A stretch of DNA of 64,000 bases from assembly GCF_007565055.1 (NCBI RefSeq), contig NC_044552.1, positions 147,696,859 to 147,760,858 of the forward strand. The letters run 5' to 3'. This stretch comes from Rhinopithecus roxellana (lineage: Eukaryota; Chordata; Mammalia; Primates; Cercopithecidae). The position numbers and the translations under genes are program-made. Positions 1-11,800 of this stretch are shown here, one piece after another (the first letter of the stretch is position 1; the number at the start of each line of letters is the position of its first letter). The notes below the pieces were generated by a model. That model made no database searches. It saw nothing but the letters and a program-made list of their open reading frames with translations, and was not told where the DNA came from.

Positions 1-124
1 ACTGACATGAGTTTTTCTTTTAACTCATGAAAAGCTCGTTGCTGTTGGTTGTAATAGATGTAGTTTATGTAATCTACATTTTTATTAACTGTCACCTACT
101 AAAATATCCTGCAGCTATTTGATT

Positions 125-625
125 TCAAGCTTTAAATTGAGGTGGTATTATTCGTGGGACTTCATTTGTGTCTAAATAGACATGAGAGTCAAAAGCCCCA
201 TAAGGGACTTCTCTCGCTTTACAATGTCTTATTTTTTTTCCTTCTGGCTGATGACATGCCAGGGTGAAAGGGATAGCCAATTGGACTGATGTGCAAGCGC
301 CACTCCAGTTATTCGGCAGAGTGCCCAGTAAAGGTCCACCACAATAGCACCACACATCTGCTTGGGGATGAACAAGGGCTGACTGATTGATAAGCTCTTG
401 AAAATTCTTAAGCTCACTGCATCCTTTCAGGTCTCCAAGGAACACTAAGTTTTCTCCCTGTTGTGAGAGACATGAAGTGAACTTAGTTTTGGGAGATGGA
501 AGCTGGATGGCCCTCAGGGGCTGACTCGCAGGGTGCTGGACTTTGGGATATAGCAGAGAGAGCTTGGCATGACTTATTACTCCAGGCTGTAGAATCCTTG
601 AAAAGAGCTCCCATGCAGCCCACAC
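125..625 (-). pseudogene. Endogenous retrovirus env remnant (surface-unit fragment)
   Basis: An open stretch of about 166 codons on the minus strand. It contains a cysteine/tryptophan-rich segment followed by an asparagine-tryptophan-serine-glycine motif and a hydrophobic stretch. That pattern is typical of the envelope surface subunit of class I (gamma-like) endogenous retroviruses. It lacks the transmembrane subunit, signal peptide and flanking pol, so it is a fragment. It lies downstream, in minus-strand sense, of the LTR and leader at 2100-3270, with only about 1.5 kb between, so most of gag and pol has been deleted. Family assignment is by general pattern only and the exact ERV family is not identified. 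Confidence 0.5.
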
Positions 626-1647
626 CTGGTCAACTGGAGGACCACCTTAGTGGAAAGGGGACAACCTGGGCCTCTGGCCTACCATGTGCACAAGCGTAAC
701 AATTGCTTTTGTTTAACGTGCAGATGGAATATTTGATCTATTTTAACCAGGCATTTGCATCTTGGTATCCTGTCTTAATTGCTAAAGTTTGTTTTAAGTC
801 TTTAACTTCTATGATCCTCTAGTAAAATGAATGTATGGTTTTAGGAAATCATAAAAACCGGTTGGGGAAGTCCATCCTTGCTCTTTAGTGGTCCACAGAA
901 AGTTGGACCAACTGTGGCATGAAAGCTCTACATCGGGGGGCAACACTCCTGGTTGGCACAGGGGTCTTTATCGAAATCTCCCTGGATTAAATGGTCCTAG
1001 TTTACTAATGCCCAGTCTGAGTCAGGAGGGACAGAAGTACTTTTCTGAAGTAGAAAGCTGTCTTTGACTTGGCAAATCCACACAAGGTATAACAAAGCAA
1101 GCATTAAATGCAAGAGTTTGAGGTGAAATTGACTTGGTTATGTTAATAACTAGATGGTCAGCAATAGAACGAGGAAAGAAAAAAGAGTAATAGAATAGAT
1201 GAAAAGAGTTAAATTTTTCTTAGCTTTAATTTGGTAGGGTTTTCTGCTGGGACTATGGCCCATGACTCTGGAGGTGATGGCGCTTTCTTGACTCAGGTGT
1301 GATGAGTCCGTCCTTTTTTTTCTTTCCTTAGGATACTTCTGAACTGGTGACGTGTGCTCACAATGAGGTTTCCTCTAAGAGTTTTTTTGTTTTGTTTTTT
1401 TACTTTTTTTTTTTTTGTTAGTAAAGCAGTTGCTGCTACAGATTGAATGTATTTGGGCCATCTGTGGGTTACCGGGTTAAGGATTTTTGATAGGAAGGCC
1501 TCAGTGCTTTCAGGATAAGTCCTTGTTTACACTGACAACAAACTGGTACTGGAGTGTTATAAGGTTACAGAGAATACCTTCAATTATCAATCATAGGTTT
1601 TAAATTTACCTTGGCTTTTAAAGGAATAGGGTACACTTTCTTTTTAA

Positions 1648-1913
1648 CTACTTGTATATCTCTCTCTTTGACTTTCCTTTTGCCTCTATCTGTTCTCTCT
1701 GCCTCTTTCTTTCTCTCTCTCTCTCCTTGACTCTCTCTTTGTCTGTCTCTTCCTTTCTGTCTCTTCCTCTCTCTCTTTGCCTCTTTTCCTCTCTGTCTCT
1801 TTGCTTTCTCTCTCTCTCTGCTGGTCTTTCCTTGCCTCTGCCAGCCACTTATGCTGCTGTTCTCTCAACCACTGTGTGTTGGGGGCAGGGGATCTAAAAC
1901 CAGCTGTAACCAA
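1648..1913 (-). pseudogene. Charged gag-like fragment / TC-rich low-complexity tract of the same ERV
   Basis: The plus strand is a TC-rich imperfect repeat. Read on the minus strand it is open for about 70 codons and is almost entirely Arg, Glu, Lys and Gln. Many gammaretroviral capsids end in a charged helix of this composition, and the tract sits between the ERV leader and the env remnant, so a gag origin is plausible. A simple (GA)n-type repeat unrelated to coding is the alternative and cannot be excluded by eye. Confidence 0.35.
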
Positions 1914-2099
1914 GTGTCTATGTACAGGAACTGCTCTGGGTTCCCTGGCTTACAGGTTACCTTGTGCCATACCTTTGAAACAAAGGACCTCTCCAGGCTT
2001 CCTTCTAATGGTCAACCTATTTCTAATACTGGCCAGTCTATCTTACACAAAGTTTTAAGTTTTCCTAGAGTCATAGTACTCCATAGTCTCCTTTAAATT

Positions 2100-2740
2100 C
2101 TTTCTTGAAATTTTTCAATATAGTTCCTAGTAGGGTGGGCTTATTTGTGCCTGACCTATGCTTCTTTGAGACAAAACACCATGCTCACACCACACGCACA
2201 CCACAAAACAAAGAATGGGTAAAAAGGGCACACATACACTTTTGCAGTTTGCACCAAACTAAAATCAAAACCAAAATCAGAGTATCCAGAAATCCAAGCC
2301 AGGTCAAAACCAAAACCAAAGTATCAAGCAATCAAAGTCAAGTCAAAAACAAAAACCAAAGTGCCGGTAGAGGCACACGAAGGGTGATCAGGCCATGCTT
2401 CTACTCAAATGGAGTGGGCAAGTTCCCAAGACCAATCCTGTCAAGCAATTCAAACCAAGTCAAAACCAAAACCAAAACCAAAGTGCCAATAAAGGCACAC
2501 CATGGGTGATCAGGCCATGCTTCCACTCAAACGGAGGGGGCAAGTTTCAAAGACTAGTCTTACCAAGTTTTAGATGTCCAGCCTCCAAGTGCCTGTTCCT
2601 TCCCGGTGTTCAGCTCCTGTGTTGATTCTCCATGGGGGCCTGCCACACACTGCTCTGCCGAGGTGTCCCACCGGGGCAAATGCCTACTTGGGAGTGCTCT
2701 CAGGATCCACGTTTCTCGGGCTGGTCGGAGTCCCCCGCAG
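2100..2740 (-). mobile_element. ERV class I leader region (5' untranslated internal sequence) with an internal tandem duplication
   Basis: A block low in coding potential that lies just inside the minus-strand LTR, where a primer-binding site and leader would be. On the plus strand it is rich in CAAAACCAAAACC-type runs. A segment containing 'ggtgatcaggccatgcttc' occurs twice, around 2357-2440 and 2480-2562, spaced by about 120 bp, showing a tandem duplication. No splice sites or coding potential shared with the neighbouring genes is seen. Confidence 0.5.
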
Positions 2741-2744
2741 GGAC

Positions 2745-3270
2745 GTTCCACAATGAGTTGCAGACAAAACTCCTCAGATACCGAGTTAAAGAAGGAAGGG
2801 GTTTATTTAGCTAGGCGCATTGGCAAGACTCCTGTCTCAACAGCCGAGCTCCCCAAGTGAGCAATTCCTGTCCCTCTTAAGGGCTCACGACTCTAAGGGG
2901 GTGCACATGACAGGGTCGTGATCGATTGAGCAAGCAGGGGATACGTGACTGGGGGCTGCACACACCGGTAATTAGATTGGAGCAAAATAGGATAGGAATT
3001 TTCACAGTGCTTTTCTATACAATGTCTGTAATCTATAGATAACATAACTGATTAGGTCAGGGGTCGATCTTTTGACTACCAGGCCCAGGGTATGGCGCCA
3101 GGCTGTCTGCTTGTGGATTTCATTTCTGCCTTTTAACTTCTACTTTTTCTTTCTTTGGAGGCAGAAACTGGGCATAAGACAGTATGAGGGGTGGTCTCCT
3201 CCCTTAAAAGGGTAAAGTCAAGCTGGGAACTATGTCAGACAAACCTGCCTCCCATTCTATTCCTAAATAA
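2745..3270 (-). mobile_element. ERV class I LTR, antisense to the window
   Basis: Read on the minus strand, this has LTR-like organisation: a U3-like upstream half, a CTTAAGAGGGACAGG-type segment, then an AATAAA signal (complement of tttatt near 2801) followed by a T/C-rich R-U5-like end. The leader-like block follows directly. Boundaries are approximate because I could not identify the terminal TG/CA dinucleotides with certainty. Only one LTR of this provirus is seen in the window; the other would lie left of position 1 or has been lost. Confidence 0.5.
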
Positions 3271-3725
3271 GATATAGCTACCAAGATAAGAGGCTATATA
3301 CCTCCCTTAAAATTTGCATACAAGGAAATTCCTTGTGGAAAAAGGACGGACAGAACTCAAAAGTTATCCCTCTAAGGTGCACCTGAGACAAATGCATATC
3401 TGATTGCTTCCCCTCCCCTACTGTTTATGTAAAAATGATGATTCACTGAGCCAGACTAAATTGCGTATTCAGTGGAAGGCTGATCAAGGACTCAAAAGAA
3501 TGCAATCTTTTGCCTCTTATCTACTCATGACCTGGAAGCTCTTGCTTCAAGTCCCGCTTTACCTGACTAAAGTACATATTACACATACTGATTCATGTCT
3601 CATGTCTCCCTAACATGTACAAAAGCAAACTATACCCTGACCACCTAGGGCACATGTTGTCAGGGCCTTCTGAGGCTGCCATGGGCGCAACCTTAACCTT
3701 GGTGAAATAAACTTTCTAAACTGAT
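3270..3725 (+). mobile_element. Second LTR-like segment (ERV class I) on the plus strand
   Basis: A TATA-like region near 3617, then a ~90-bp GC-richer segment, then AATAAA at 3706-3711 followed by a short T-rich stretch. This promoter/poly(A) layout is typical of an LTR 3' half. The orientation is opposite to the neighbouring LTR, so it belongs to a separate insertion. An Alu is inserted immediately after it. Confidence 0.4.
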
Positions 3726-3729
3726 GGAT

Positions 3730-4010
3730 GCCGGATGCGGTGGCTCATGCCTATAATCCCAGCACTTTGGGAAGCTGAGGCGGGCAGATCACCTGAGGTC
3801 AGGAATTCGAGACGAGCCTGGCCAACATGGCGAAACCCTGTCTTTACCAAAGACACAAAAATTAGCTGGGTGTGGTGGCACATACCTATAATTCCAGCTG
3901 CTCAGGAGGCTGAGGCAAGAGGATCGCTTGCCCAGGAGGCAGAGGTTGCAGCCACTGCACTCCAGCTTGGGTGACAGAGCAGGATGCCATCTCAAAAAAG
4001 AAAAAAAAAT
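3730..4010 (+). mobile_element. Alu (nearly full length)
   Basis: Starts at the GCCGGATGCGGTGGCTCATG-type Alu 5' end, carries both monomers (the first-monomer AGCACTTTGGGA and second-monomer CTCAGGAGGCTGAGG motifs) and ends in an A-rich tail. Several differences from the young consensus indicate an older S-type copy. Confidence 0.9.
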
Positions 4011-4097
4011 TGATGGAGAGTTGAAATAACTCTTGGTTTACAATGTAAATGTTTATTTAAAAACAGACATTATTTTATGTACCATTACAAATATACT

Positions 4098-4240
4098 GCT
4101 ACTCAACTGCTCGGGAGGCTGAGGCAGGAGAATGCTTGAACCAGAGAGGCAAAGGTTGCAGTGAGCCGAGATCGCGCCATTGCTCTCCAGCCTGGGTGGC
4201 AGAGCAAGACTCCATCTCAAATAAAACAAAAAGAAAACAA
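4098..4240 (+). mobile_element. 5'-truncated Alu (right monomer) with target-site duplication
   Basis: Only the right monomer is present, from GGGAGGCTGAGGCAGGAG to the A-rich end. The host sequence 'acaaatatactgc' occurs before the element (from about 4088) and again after the A-rich tail (from about 4237). This shows a truncated insertion rather than later deletion. Confidence 0.85.
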
Positions 4241-4334
4241 ATATACTGCCAATTAAACTGTGATTTTGTCAAAAATAAATGTTGTTGATGACTTTACTTC
4301 CATTAAAGCCACTGTAGTAGCCAGTGGAAAGCTT

Positions 4335-4960
4335 CCTTTTTGTCCTCTGAAGGTTCACTGAAAAGTCAACTGGCAAAAGGCAAATTAATTGGAGAAAGGG
4401 CATACAAATTTATTAACATGCACATGGGGGAGAACTAGAGTGATTTTGCTGAAGCCCCAAATGGGGTTCAGAAGCTTATATACCATCTTGAGGTTACAGA
4501 ATGGGGGTTTGGATTGTGGCATAACAGGTTATGGAAGTGGGAGACCTGGTTGACAATCACGGTCTTGTTATGTAAATGAGACCTCACAGGTAGAAGTCCT
4601 CAGAGAGAACAGCTGGTACATGTTTCTTTCAGACCTCTGCAAACCAACAGTAAAATTCGAAACCCTCCAACCTACTGATGGACCCTCTGCTTGCCCAAGG
4701 GCATTCTTAAGTTAACCTGAAAAACCAGTTCAGGCAATGACGGGTGGGGGCTGGCCATGCCTCATAATACACGCCTCCCTTGGAATTCAGGCACAGCAAG
4801 CCAGCATTAAGGTTAAAACAGAGACCTTAAGACTGACAGAAAAGACTCTTGTGCAGAGGCTTCTTCATTACCTTCAGGGCACACAGGATTCTCGCTTTCC
4901 ACGGTAGGGTCCTCACTTTACCCGTTCAACCTTCATTCATCTTTCACTGCCTACTCCTGG
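4335..4960. mobile_element. Unclassified old LTR-like repeat upstream of PDCD2
   Basis: No open frame or promoter-like composition. The wording resembles antisense LTR sequence (a tttatt signal near 4411 read backwards), and the block stops where the PDCD2 CpG island begins. I cannot name the family and treat this as a weak call. Confidence 0.25.
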
Positions 4961-5019
4961 GTAACACCTGGCCAGCGCACAGGTTTCCCACATCCTGAGG
5001 ACACCAGCAGGCAAGGTTT

Positions 5020-5800
5020 GAGTGTGGGCTCTGCCTCGCTGGCGGTCACCCGCAGCCCCACAGCAGGACATGAGCAGAGGCGAGGGGAGCGCCGTCACCA
5101 GCTGCCACTCTCGCAAAGACCAGAACCATCCCTGCGCACCCCGAAGAACCAGGTAGGCGGCTCGGAAGCACAGGCGCCAGGGGCGGGGCCAACGCTGGGA
5201 GGTTTCCTCTGTCCCGCTCCCTCGCTTGGGTCCTGCAGCCGCTCTCGTCAGACGCGTTCCCGCCTCCTGCCCTCCGGAAAGTGCCCGCCTCTTGCCTTCC
5301 GGCCAGACGCCCGACTTCCGCCTTCCGGCCAGGCTGCGGGCTGCGCCCCGCGCCCCACGCCAGCCCGCCCCTCACGCCAGCCCGCGCCCCCCAATGGCTG
5401 CCGCCGGGGCTGGGCCTGTGGAGCTGGGCTTCGCCGAGTCGGCGCCGGCGTGGCGACTGCGCAGCGAGCAGTTCCCCAGCAAGGTGGGCGGGCGGCCGGC
5501 GTGGCTGGGCGCGGCCGGGCTGCCCGGGCCCCCGGCCCTGGCCTGCACGCTGTGCCGCCGCCCGCTCTCCTTCCTGCTGCAGGTGTACGCGCCGCTGCCC
5601 GGCCGCGCGGACGCCTTCCACCGCGGCATCTTCCTCTTCTGCTGCCGCGAGCCGCCCTGCTGTGCCGGCCTGCGAGGTGAGCCGCCAGACGGGGTCGTGA
5701 CGGGGCCATGCCTCCCAAGTGTGCGCGTTAATTCCGAGAGCCAGGAGGGAGACGGCGGAAAGCACCGCTGCCCCCCCATCCTCGAGCTCCCTCCCCGCCC
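5020..5800 (+). promoter_or_regulatory. CpG-island promoter of PDCD2
   Basis: A sharp rise in G+C and CpG density relative to the AT-rich flanks. There is no TATA box near the start codon. Several ETS-type CTTCCGG motifs cluster 70-130 bp upstream of the start codon (about 5270-5328), partly as repeats of a CTTCCGGCCAG unit. The start codon lies in CCAATGGCTGCC, which resembles a YY1 site. This architecture fits a broad housekeeping promoter with start sites between about 5250 and 5390; the exact start cannot be read from sequence. Confidence 0.8.
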
Positions 5801-8800
5801 TGCCCCAGGAGCACCTTCTCCCGGGCCCTTCCAGGATGTCCTCATTTTTACTACACAAGCTTCTAACTGGCCACGCGCATCGGTAGCCCCCAGCTTTTAA
5901 TCCGTGGGTGCTAGGTATGGTGCTATTCAGATAATAGAAATTGTCTTGGAAAGATGGGTCCCAGTAGCTTTTTCGTATTTTTGGCAGTCGTTCGTAACGA
6001 TCAGTCTTACTAATTTGATTAACTCAAACCAGCTCCAGGAGGCAACTCAATTGCGTGTACCAGACGAAATCTAGTTTCAGGATTGTAAAAGCTTATTCCT
6101 TAAAGCAAAAACTTTCATTTTTTAAAAAAGCATTTTCAGTTTTATGTGTAGAGGATGAAATATTTGAATTGCTGTTTTGTTTGAAGATACAACTTTTCTC
6201 TGCATTCTTTTAGTTTTTAGGAATCAGCTACCCAGGAAAAACGATTTTTACTCATATGAGCCACCTTCTGAGAGTCCTCCCCCAGAAACAGGAGAATCAG
6301 TGTGTCTCCAGCTTAAGTCTGGTGCTCATCTCTGCAGGGTTTGTGGCTGTTTAGGCCCCAAAACGTGCTCCAGATGCCACAAAGCATATTACTGCAGCAA
6401 GGAGCATCAGACCCTAGACTGGAGATTGGGACATAAGCAGACTTGTGCACAACCAGGTGAGTAATCTTTTTTTAAAAATCTTAGTTCAGTTTCATCGCCT
6501 TTGTCAACCCAGATATTTCCAGGATAACTTTAAAGTTAAAATTAGGGAAGTGGTATAGTACTTCGAAATGTTTCATACCTGGAACACCTTTGTAAAAAAG
6601 AGGCTGTGAAGTCTGAATCACTGAGTAATGTCACCATATAGGCATTTAATTTATGACCCTTTATCTAAAATGCCAGAACTATAGGGAATATAGTACTTTA
6701 GAGACAGCAAATTATTAGACTGTCTTCAAAATTAAATGATTACTAATAGTGCTGTCCTTTTCGTTTCAGATCATTTCGACCATATAATTCCAGACCACAA
6801 CTTCCTTTTTCCAGAATTTGAAATTGTAATAGAAACAGAAGAGGAGATTATGCCTGAGGTTGTGGAAAAGGAAGATTACTCAGAGATTACAGGGAGCATG
6901 GGTAAGCAGTTTGAGGACTTCATCCATTAAGTGGTTAAACATAATGCTTGCAAGAAAGCTCAGTGTGTCTAGAAGAGAGGTACCTCAGGTGAAAATATAC
7001 TTCCTGGACTGTATTTTCTGATACCTATGAGGGGTGTTCTGCTCCCTATAAAGACAAGGGTGGGTATCCAGATGGTCCCATGAATAGGGCTGCACAAGAC
7101 GCTGGAGGCTTGGTAAGTTCCTCTGGGTCCCAGATCTGTTTCTCAGGTTGGGATAGTGTGAGTGCCTAGCACAGTGTCGGGCATGCAGAAGGGCCCCTTC
7201 AAAGTTTCTCTTTCATCTGGCCAGTTTTAGATACACAATTTTGTCAGTTTACTTACAGTGTATACTCTTGGGTAGTACTTGTGCTGACCAAGTATCTTAG
7301 AGGTTTATTTTATTATAGTAGCCAACATTTATCCAGCACTTACCTTACATACTGTTTGTGCATGAGCTCATGAAAATCCTGACAGCAGATCAGTAAGTCA
7401 GAAACTGCCCCATTTTGAAGGTGAGGAAATTGAGGTTCTGGGTATAACTTGCTTTGGTCACATAATGTTAAATTTTACAATTTGAGCCTTGAGCCATACA
7501 CAAAACCACCACAAAATTAGATTTATAGACTCAAAATGAAAACATTAGCTTACTGGTTTGTAGTTAATACCAGTCCTACATTCCAAAACATGTTTGAGTC
7601 TTACTCTGTGCCTGACCTTGTGCTTGATAATAGGGATATGATGGGAAGCAACACTCCAGTGGTCAGATGCTCACAGTCTCATGGAGGAGCCCAAATAATA
7701 CTGGGGGAAGATACATTCCATGTAATGACTGATAAGAGTATAATACAGGTGCCATCAGAACACATGTGACATCACTGAAGACTGCCTGGAAGGGACCACA
7801 CGTGTGTTCATACCTGTACGATAAAAACGATCATGAAAATGCTTACCTTTAGGAGAAAGGAGAGCCTAGAGTAGGAGGATCAAGGATGAAAGCTGGACTT
7901 CAAATAGGCCTTATTAGTATAAATGTGACTGTGGAACTGTGTATTTTAAGATTATGAAGTAAGGTAAGTTAAAAAGCAGTCCCTAATCATCAAAAGTAAA
8001 AACTCTTGATGTAGTCATATAACCACACTAAGAACTCTTCTAGGTGACTTCAACATATAGGATAGTACATCTCTAGTGGAATATACCTTGAGAATGAAAA
8101 GAACGTAACAGTGTTAGTATTTTCAATAAACATGTTATTAATAAACTGTTGCTGTTATTTTGAGATGGTTGTGTGTATATTGGGGGGATAAAGGAAATGA
8201 GTAATTATGTTGGTGTTACTGAAAACTGAGGCGTTGGGCGTAGGAGGAAGATAATGTTGATTGTGTCTACGTACCATTCTCTCTAAAAGGAACTCCAGGC
8301 TCTTTGGAGAGGTGGTTGATTCCAGAACTGGGTCAGGAAATGTTCATATAATGTGGGAACATGGTCATATCAAAGATTAAGGATGCCAGGAAGGATTACT
8401 AGGGCCACGTCGGAACTCAAGCAACGTGAAAAGGCTCCTGCTGGCAAAAGATGGACAGTTTGAACATCTGCAAGGACACTAACTGCATCAGATGTTTAAT
8501 GGGTTCAAAATGATACTTTAAAAAAACTCAGTAATCATCTTTGTAGGATACTTAGGAACAGACTTATTTTCAAATTGGTAAATAAAAGGAAAGAGTTTGA
8601 CTTCTAGGGGTACATAATTATGAATAAAGTGATATGTGTGGGATTTACTTCAGAGTATTGAAGTTGGAAGTGGCAGAGAAAGGAAACACTGGACTTGATA
8701 AGTGTTGAAGCTGATTAATGGTACATGACGGTTCATTATAGTATTTCCACTTTTGTGTATGTTCAGAATGTTCCAAAATGAAAGGAGAATTAAAAAGAAA

Positions 8801-11800
8801 AATGCTTCCTGGAGGTAGCTGTGTTTTACCTGAGACTTGAATTTGAGTTCCCAGATGAAACAGTTTGGCAGGAGGCAGTAGGGCCTGAGGGAACAGCGTT
8901 TACAGTGTCCTAACGGTTCCACTGAAACTTTCCTCGTATAATTGGTGGAACATCAATCTGAAGGCATCCTACGCTTCCTCCATCCTCCTGATGGTGCAAG
9001 TGAACACCATCAGTGTCTTTCCAGTTTCATCAAAGCAGTTACTGTAGCTTCTCTGACTCAAGGTAGATCAGTTCTATTTTAATGTACTTTACAAAGACTA
9101 ATGGTTATACTTAGAGACATGGGTCTGTCGGGGACAGCAGTGGCTCAGGGTGGCTGTAATCCTAGGAAGAAATGTGGAGAAAGAAATGAACATTTTTTTT
9201 TTTTTTTTTTTGAGACAGAGTCTCCCTCTGTCGCCCAGGCTGGAGTGCAGTAGCACCATCTCAGTTCACTACAACCTCTGCCTCCTGGGTTCAAGCGACT
9301 CTCCTGCCTCAGCCTCCCGAGTAGCTGGGATTACAGGCACCTACCACCACGCCTGGCTAATTTTTATATTTTTAGTAGAGATGGGGGTTTCACCATGTTG
9401 ACCAGGCTGGTCTTGAACTCCTGACCTCAGGTGATGTGCCTGCCTCAGCCTCCCAAAGTACTGGGATTACAGGCATGAGCCACTGCACCAGGCCAGAAAT
9501 GGGCTGGAAATGAACATTTGATGACTGAGTGAGTGAGCCTACCAGCTGAGGATACTAATGATAAGAAGGGCTCACATTTGTTGGGTGTCCTGTGATGTGC
9601 TGGGCAGTCCTAAGCCCTTGACCATTCTGTTATTTTGAAGCTTTAAGGAAATGCACTAAATGGAAGCCCATATAATAGAGCTGCATGGAGTACCTGGAAA
9701 TTCAGAGGGTCCAACTTGAATGAGCGAATAAATACAGAAAGCAATCTGACTGAAAGGGGGTCCCCTCTCCAGGTGTGAATTGACAAGTTGTGGGGATTAC
9801 TCCTATTTTCATAATAGTGACATTGATTTTTCAGGTGAAGCACTTGAGGAAGAACTGGATTCCATGGCAAAACATGAATCCAGGGAAGATACAATTTTTC
9901 AGAAGTTTAAAACTCAGATAGCCCTTGAACCAGAACAGGTAAAGTGGAACTCACAGCTCCTCACTGTGTTCTCTTCAGGCCATGTTTTATGAGTATAATC
10001 TGTGAGAAGAAATAACTTCATAGTAACACTAGTCTGTTCCTTAGGAGCCTATAAAAGCAGGCTTTTGTTATCTTGTTAGAGGAGTTCCTCACACAAATGG
10101 GCCATGTAGAAAGGTGTTTTGCAGTGCGGATCCATTTAATAGTTACTAAAAGACTAAAGGTTATACTGTTTATCATACAGGGTTCCTTTTCTAAAGAAAG
10201 CGTCAGGGATGGGAGATGAATAAGATGTTGCCTGAGGTACATGAGGTTTAGGCACAAATGGCCCCCCCTAAAAAGAAAAAAGGTTATTTTTGCCCATTTC
10301 CAACAGGTGCCTTTTGGCTTGTAAAACAAACATGGCATGTTGACATTTTCTCCTTAACCTCCCCTACCATACACGTAAATCACGAAAGAAAAACCCATAA
10401 ACCAGTCACTGGTTCAAATAAATACCCAGGGGTTTATAGGAAGAATAGATCTAGGTCTTAAACACTAAGGCAGTTTTTAGCAATGCGTATGCTTTCAGAC
10501 AAAATACAGAAAACTACTCAGTTGCTGGAGGAAGCTTATTACAGTGAAATTTACTGTTTGTAGTATTCAAAACACTATGTTTCACTTGGTATTTGTCCCT
10601 CCTAAAATGTTTTAACTATGAAGGCAGGCACAGACTCTGGGCAGAACTCTGCAATCAGAGCAGAGGCTCATTCTTAGTCCCTTCACAATATATTCATAGG
10701 ACTAACATTCCAACATTAGTAGTAAAAGCATCATCTAGGAAATATATTTTGATGCCCTCTGAGTCAGATAAGCTGAAGTAGTCACTTTGAGGTATTGAGA
10801 AGGCATTAATGGCACACTGGCACAGCCAGGTCTGATGGGGGAACTGTGACATGCCTTTTGGGTCAGTGCTACATCAAGAGTAGGAACATTCGTGGAGTAG
10901 ATAGCATGTTACCATTGGAAACTTTTAGGTAAGGTATTGATTATTTCAACATGATCCTCATTGATTTTAGATTCTTAGATATGGCAGAGGTATTGCCCCC
11001 ATCTGGATTTCTGGTGAAAATATTCCTCAAGAAAAGGATATTCCAGATTGCCCCTGTGGTGCCAAGAGAATATTGGAATTCCAGGTATGACCTAAATAAG
11101 GACGATTTTAGTGTGTCATCACCATGATTGTTTTCAACATTAAAAACTTCGCCAAGGTAATTTGTGCACATGGGTCAACATGGCCGTACGGAAGGGTGGC
11201 CTAGGATGAGAACCGTCAGTTTCCTGCCTCGCCTTGGGGCTAGTTCCCTGGAAGGAACTGTCTTGTCTTTTTCTGTTTCCTAGTTTTCAGACACTGTGGG
11301 TTGACTGACTTCTGTGAAGATGAGTATATCTACACTGCTCTCCACCTGCAGTGTGGTTATGTCATTATTGTTAGTGCCTCTGTTAACTTGAGTTATTTTA
11401 AATAATTTGTACCTTCCTTTCTTGTTCCATTAATTGAAGTCTTTGACTCCGTACTTTATGAGAGGAGTCTTTACTGTTTAATCTTGGTTTGTGGATTTGT
11501 TAGAACAAATGGATATAAGCATTAAAGATAAATGTGCCCCCCTGCCCAAAAGGATTTGTTAGCATCAAAATACCAAAATCCATTTTGGGTGGAAATGCTT
11601 GAGCTATGGACCCACTAACCTTCCCAAAGTCATCGCTAATATTGGTTTGTTTCTTTGGGTAAAAAAGCAATTATGAGGACCCTAACCAAAACTCGGCTTG
11701 GTTCTTACTGCCAGAGCTCCCAGTGTCCAAAATAAGGTGACAGGATGGTGGCTATTCTGCCTATTCACTCTTTCAATTAGACTACTTCTAAGATTCTTCT

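Larger units (their letters stand above)
6902..9834 (+). other. PDCD2: PDCD2 intron 3
   Basis: The longest PDCD2 intron. It holds a MIR/L2-like fragment around 7315-7480 (a degenerate '...ggtgaggaaattgagg...' core), an old L1 3' end around 8540-8805, and one minus-strand Alu. If exon 3 is read through its donor, nine extra codons precede a TAA at 6928-6930. Such a read-through would lack the C-terminal domain; I have no evidence that it is used. Confidence 0.7.

Noticed and set aside
4335..4960. A named LTR family upstream of PDCD2
   Set aside because: Wording looks retroviral, but I cannot support a family name or ends without a database search.
5046..5858. Long open frames on both strands across the PDCD2 CpG island (up to 270 codons)
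   Set aside because: GC-rich sequence with few stop codons gives long shadow frames. Only the plus-strand frame through 5394-5676 continues across splice junctions into a known protein.
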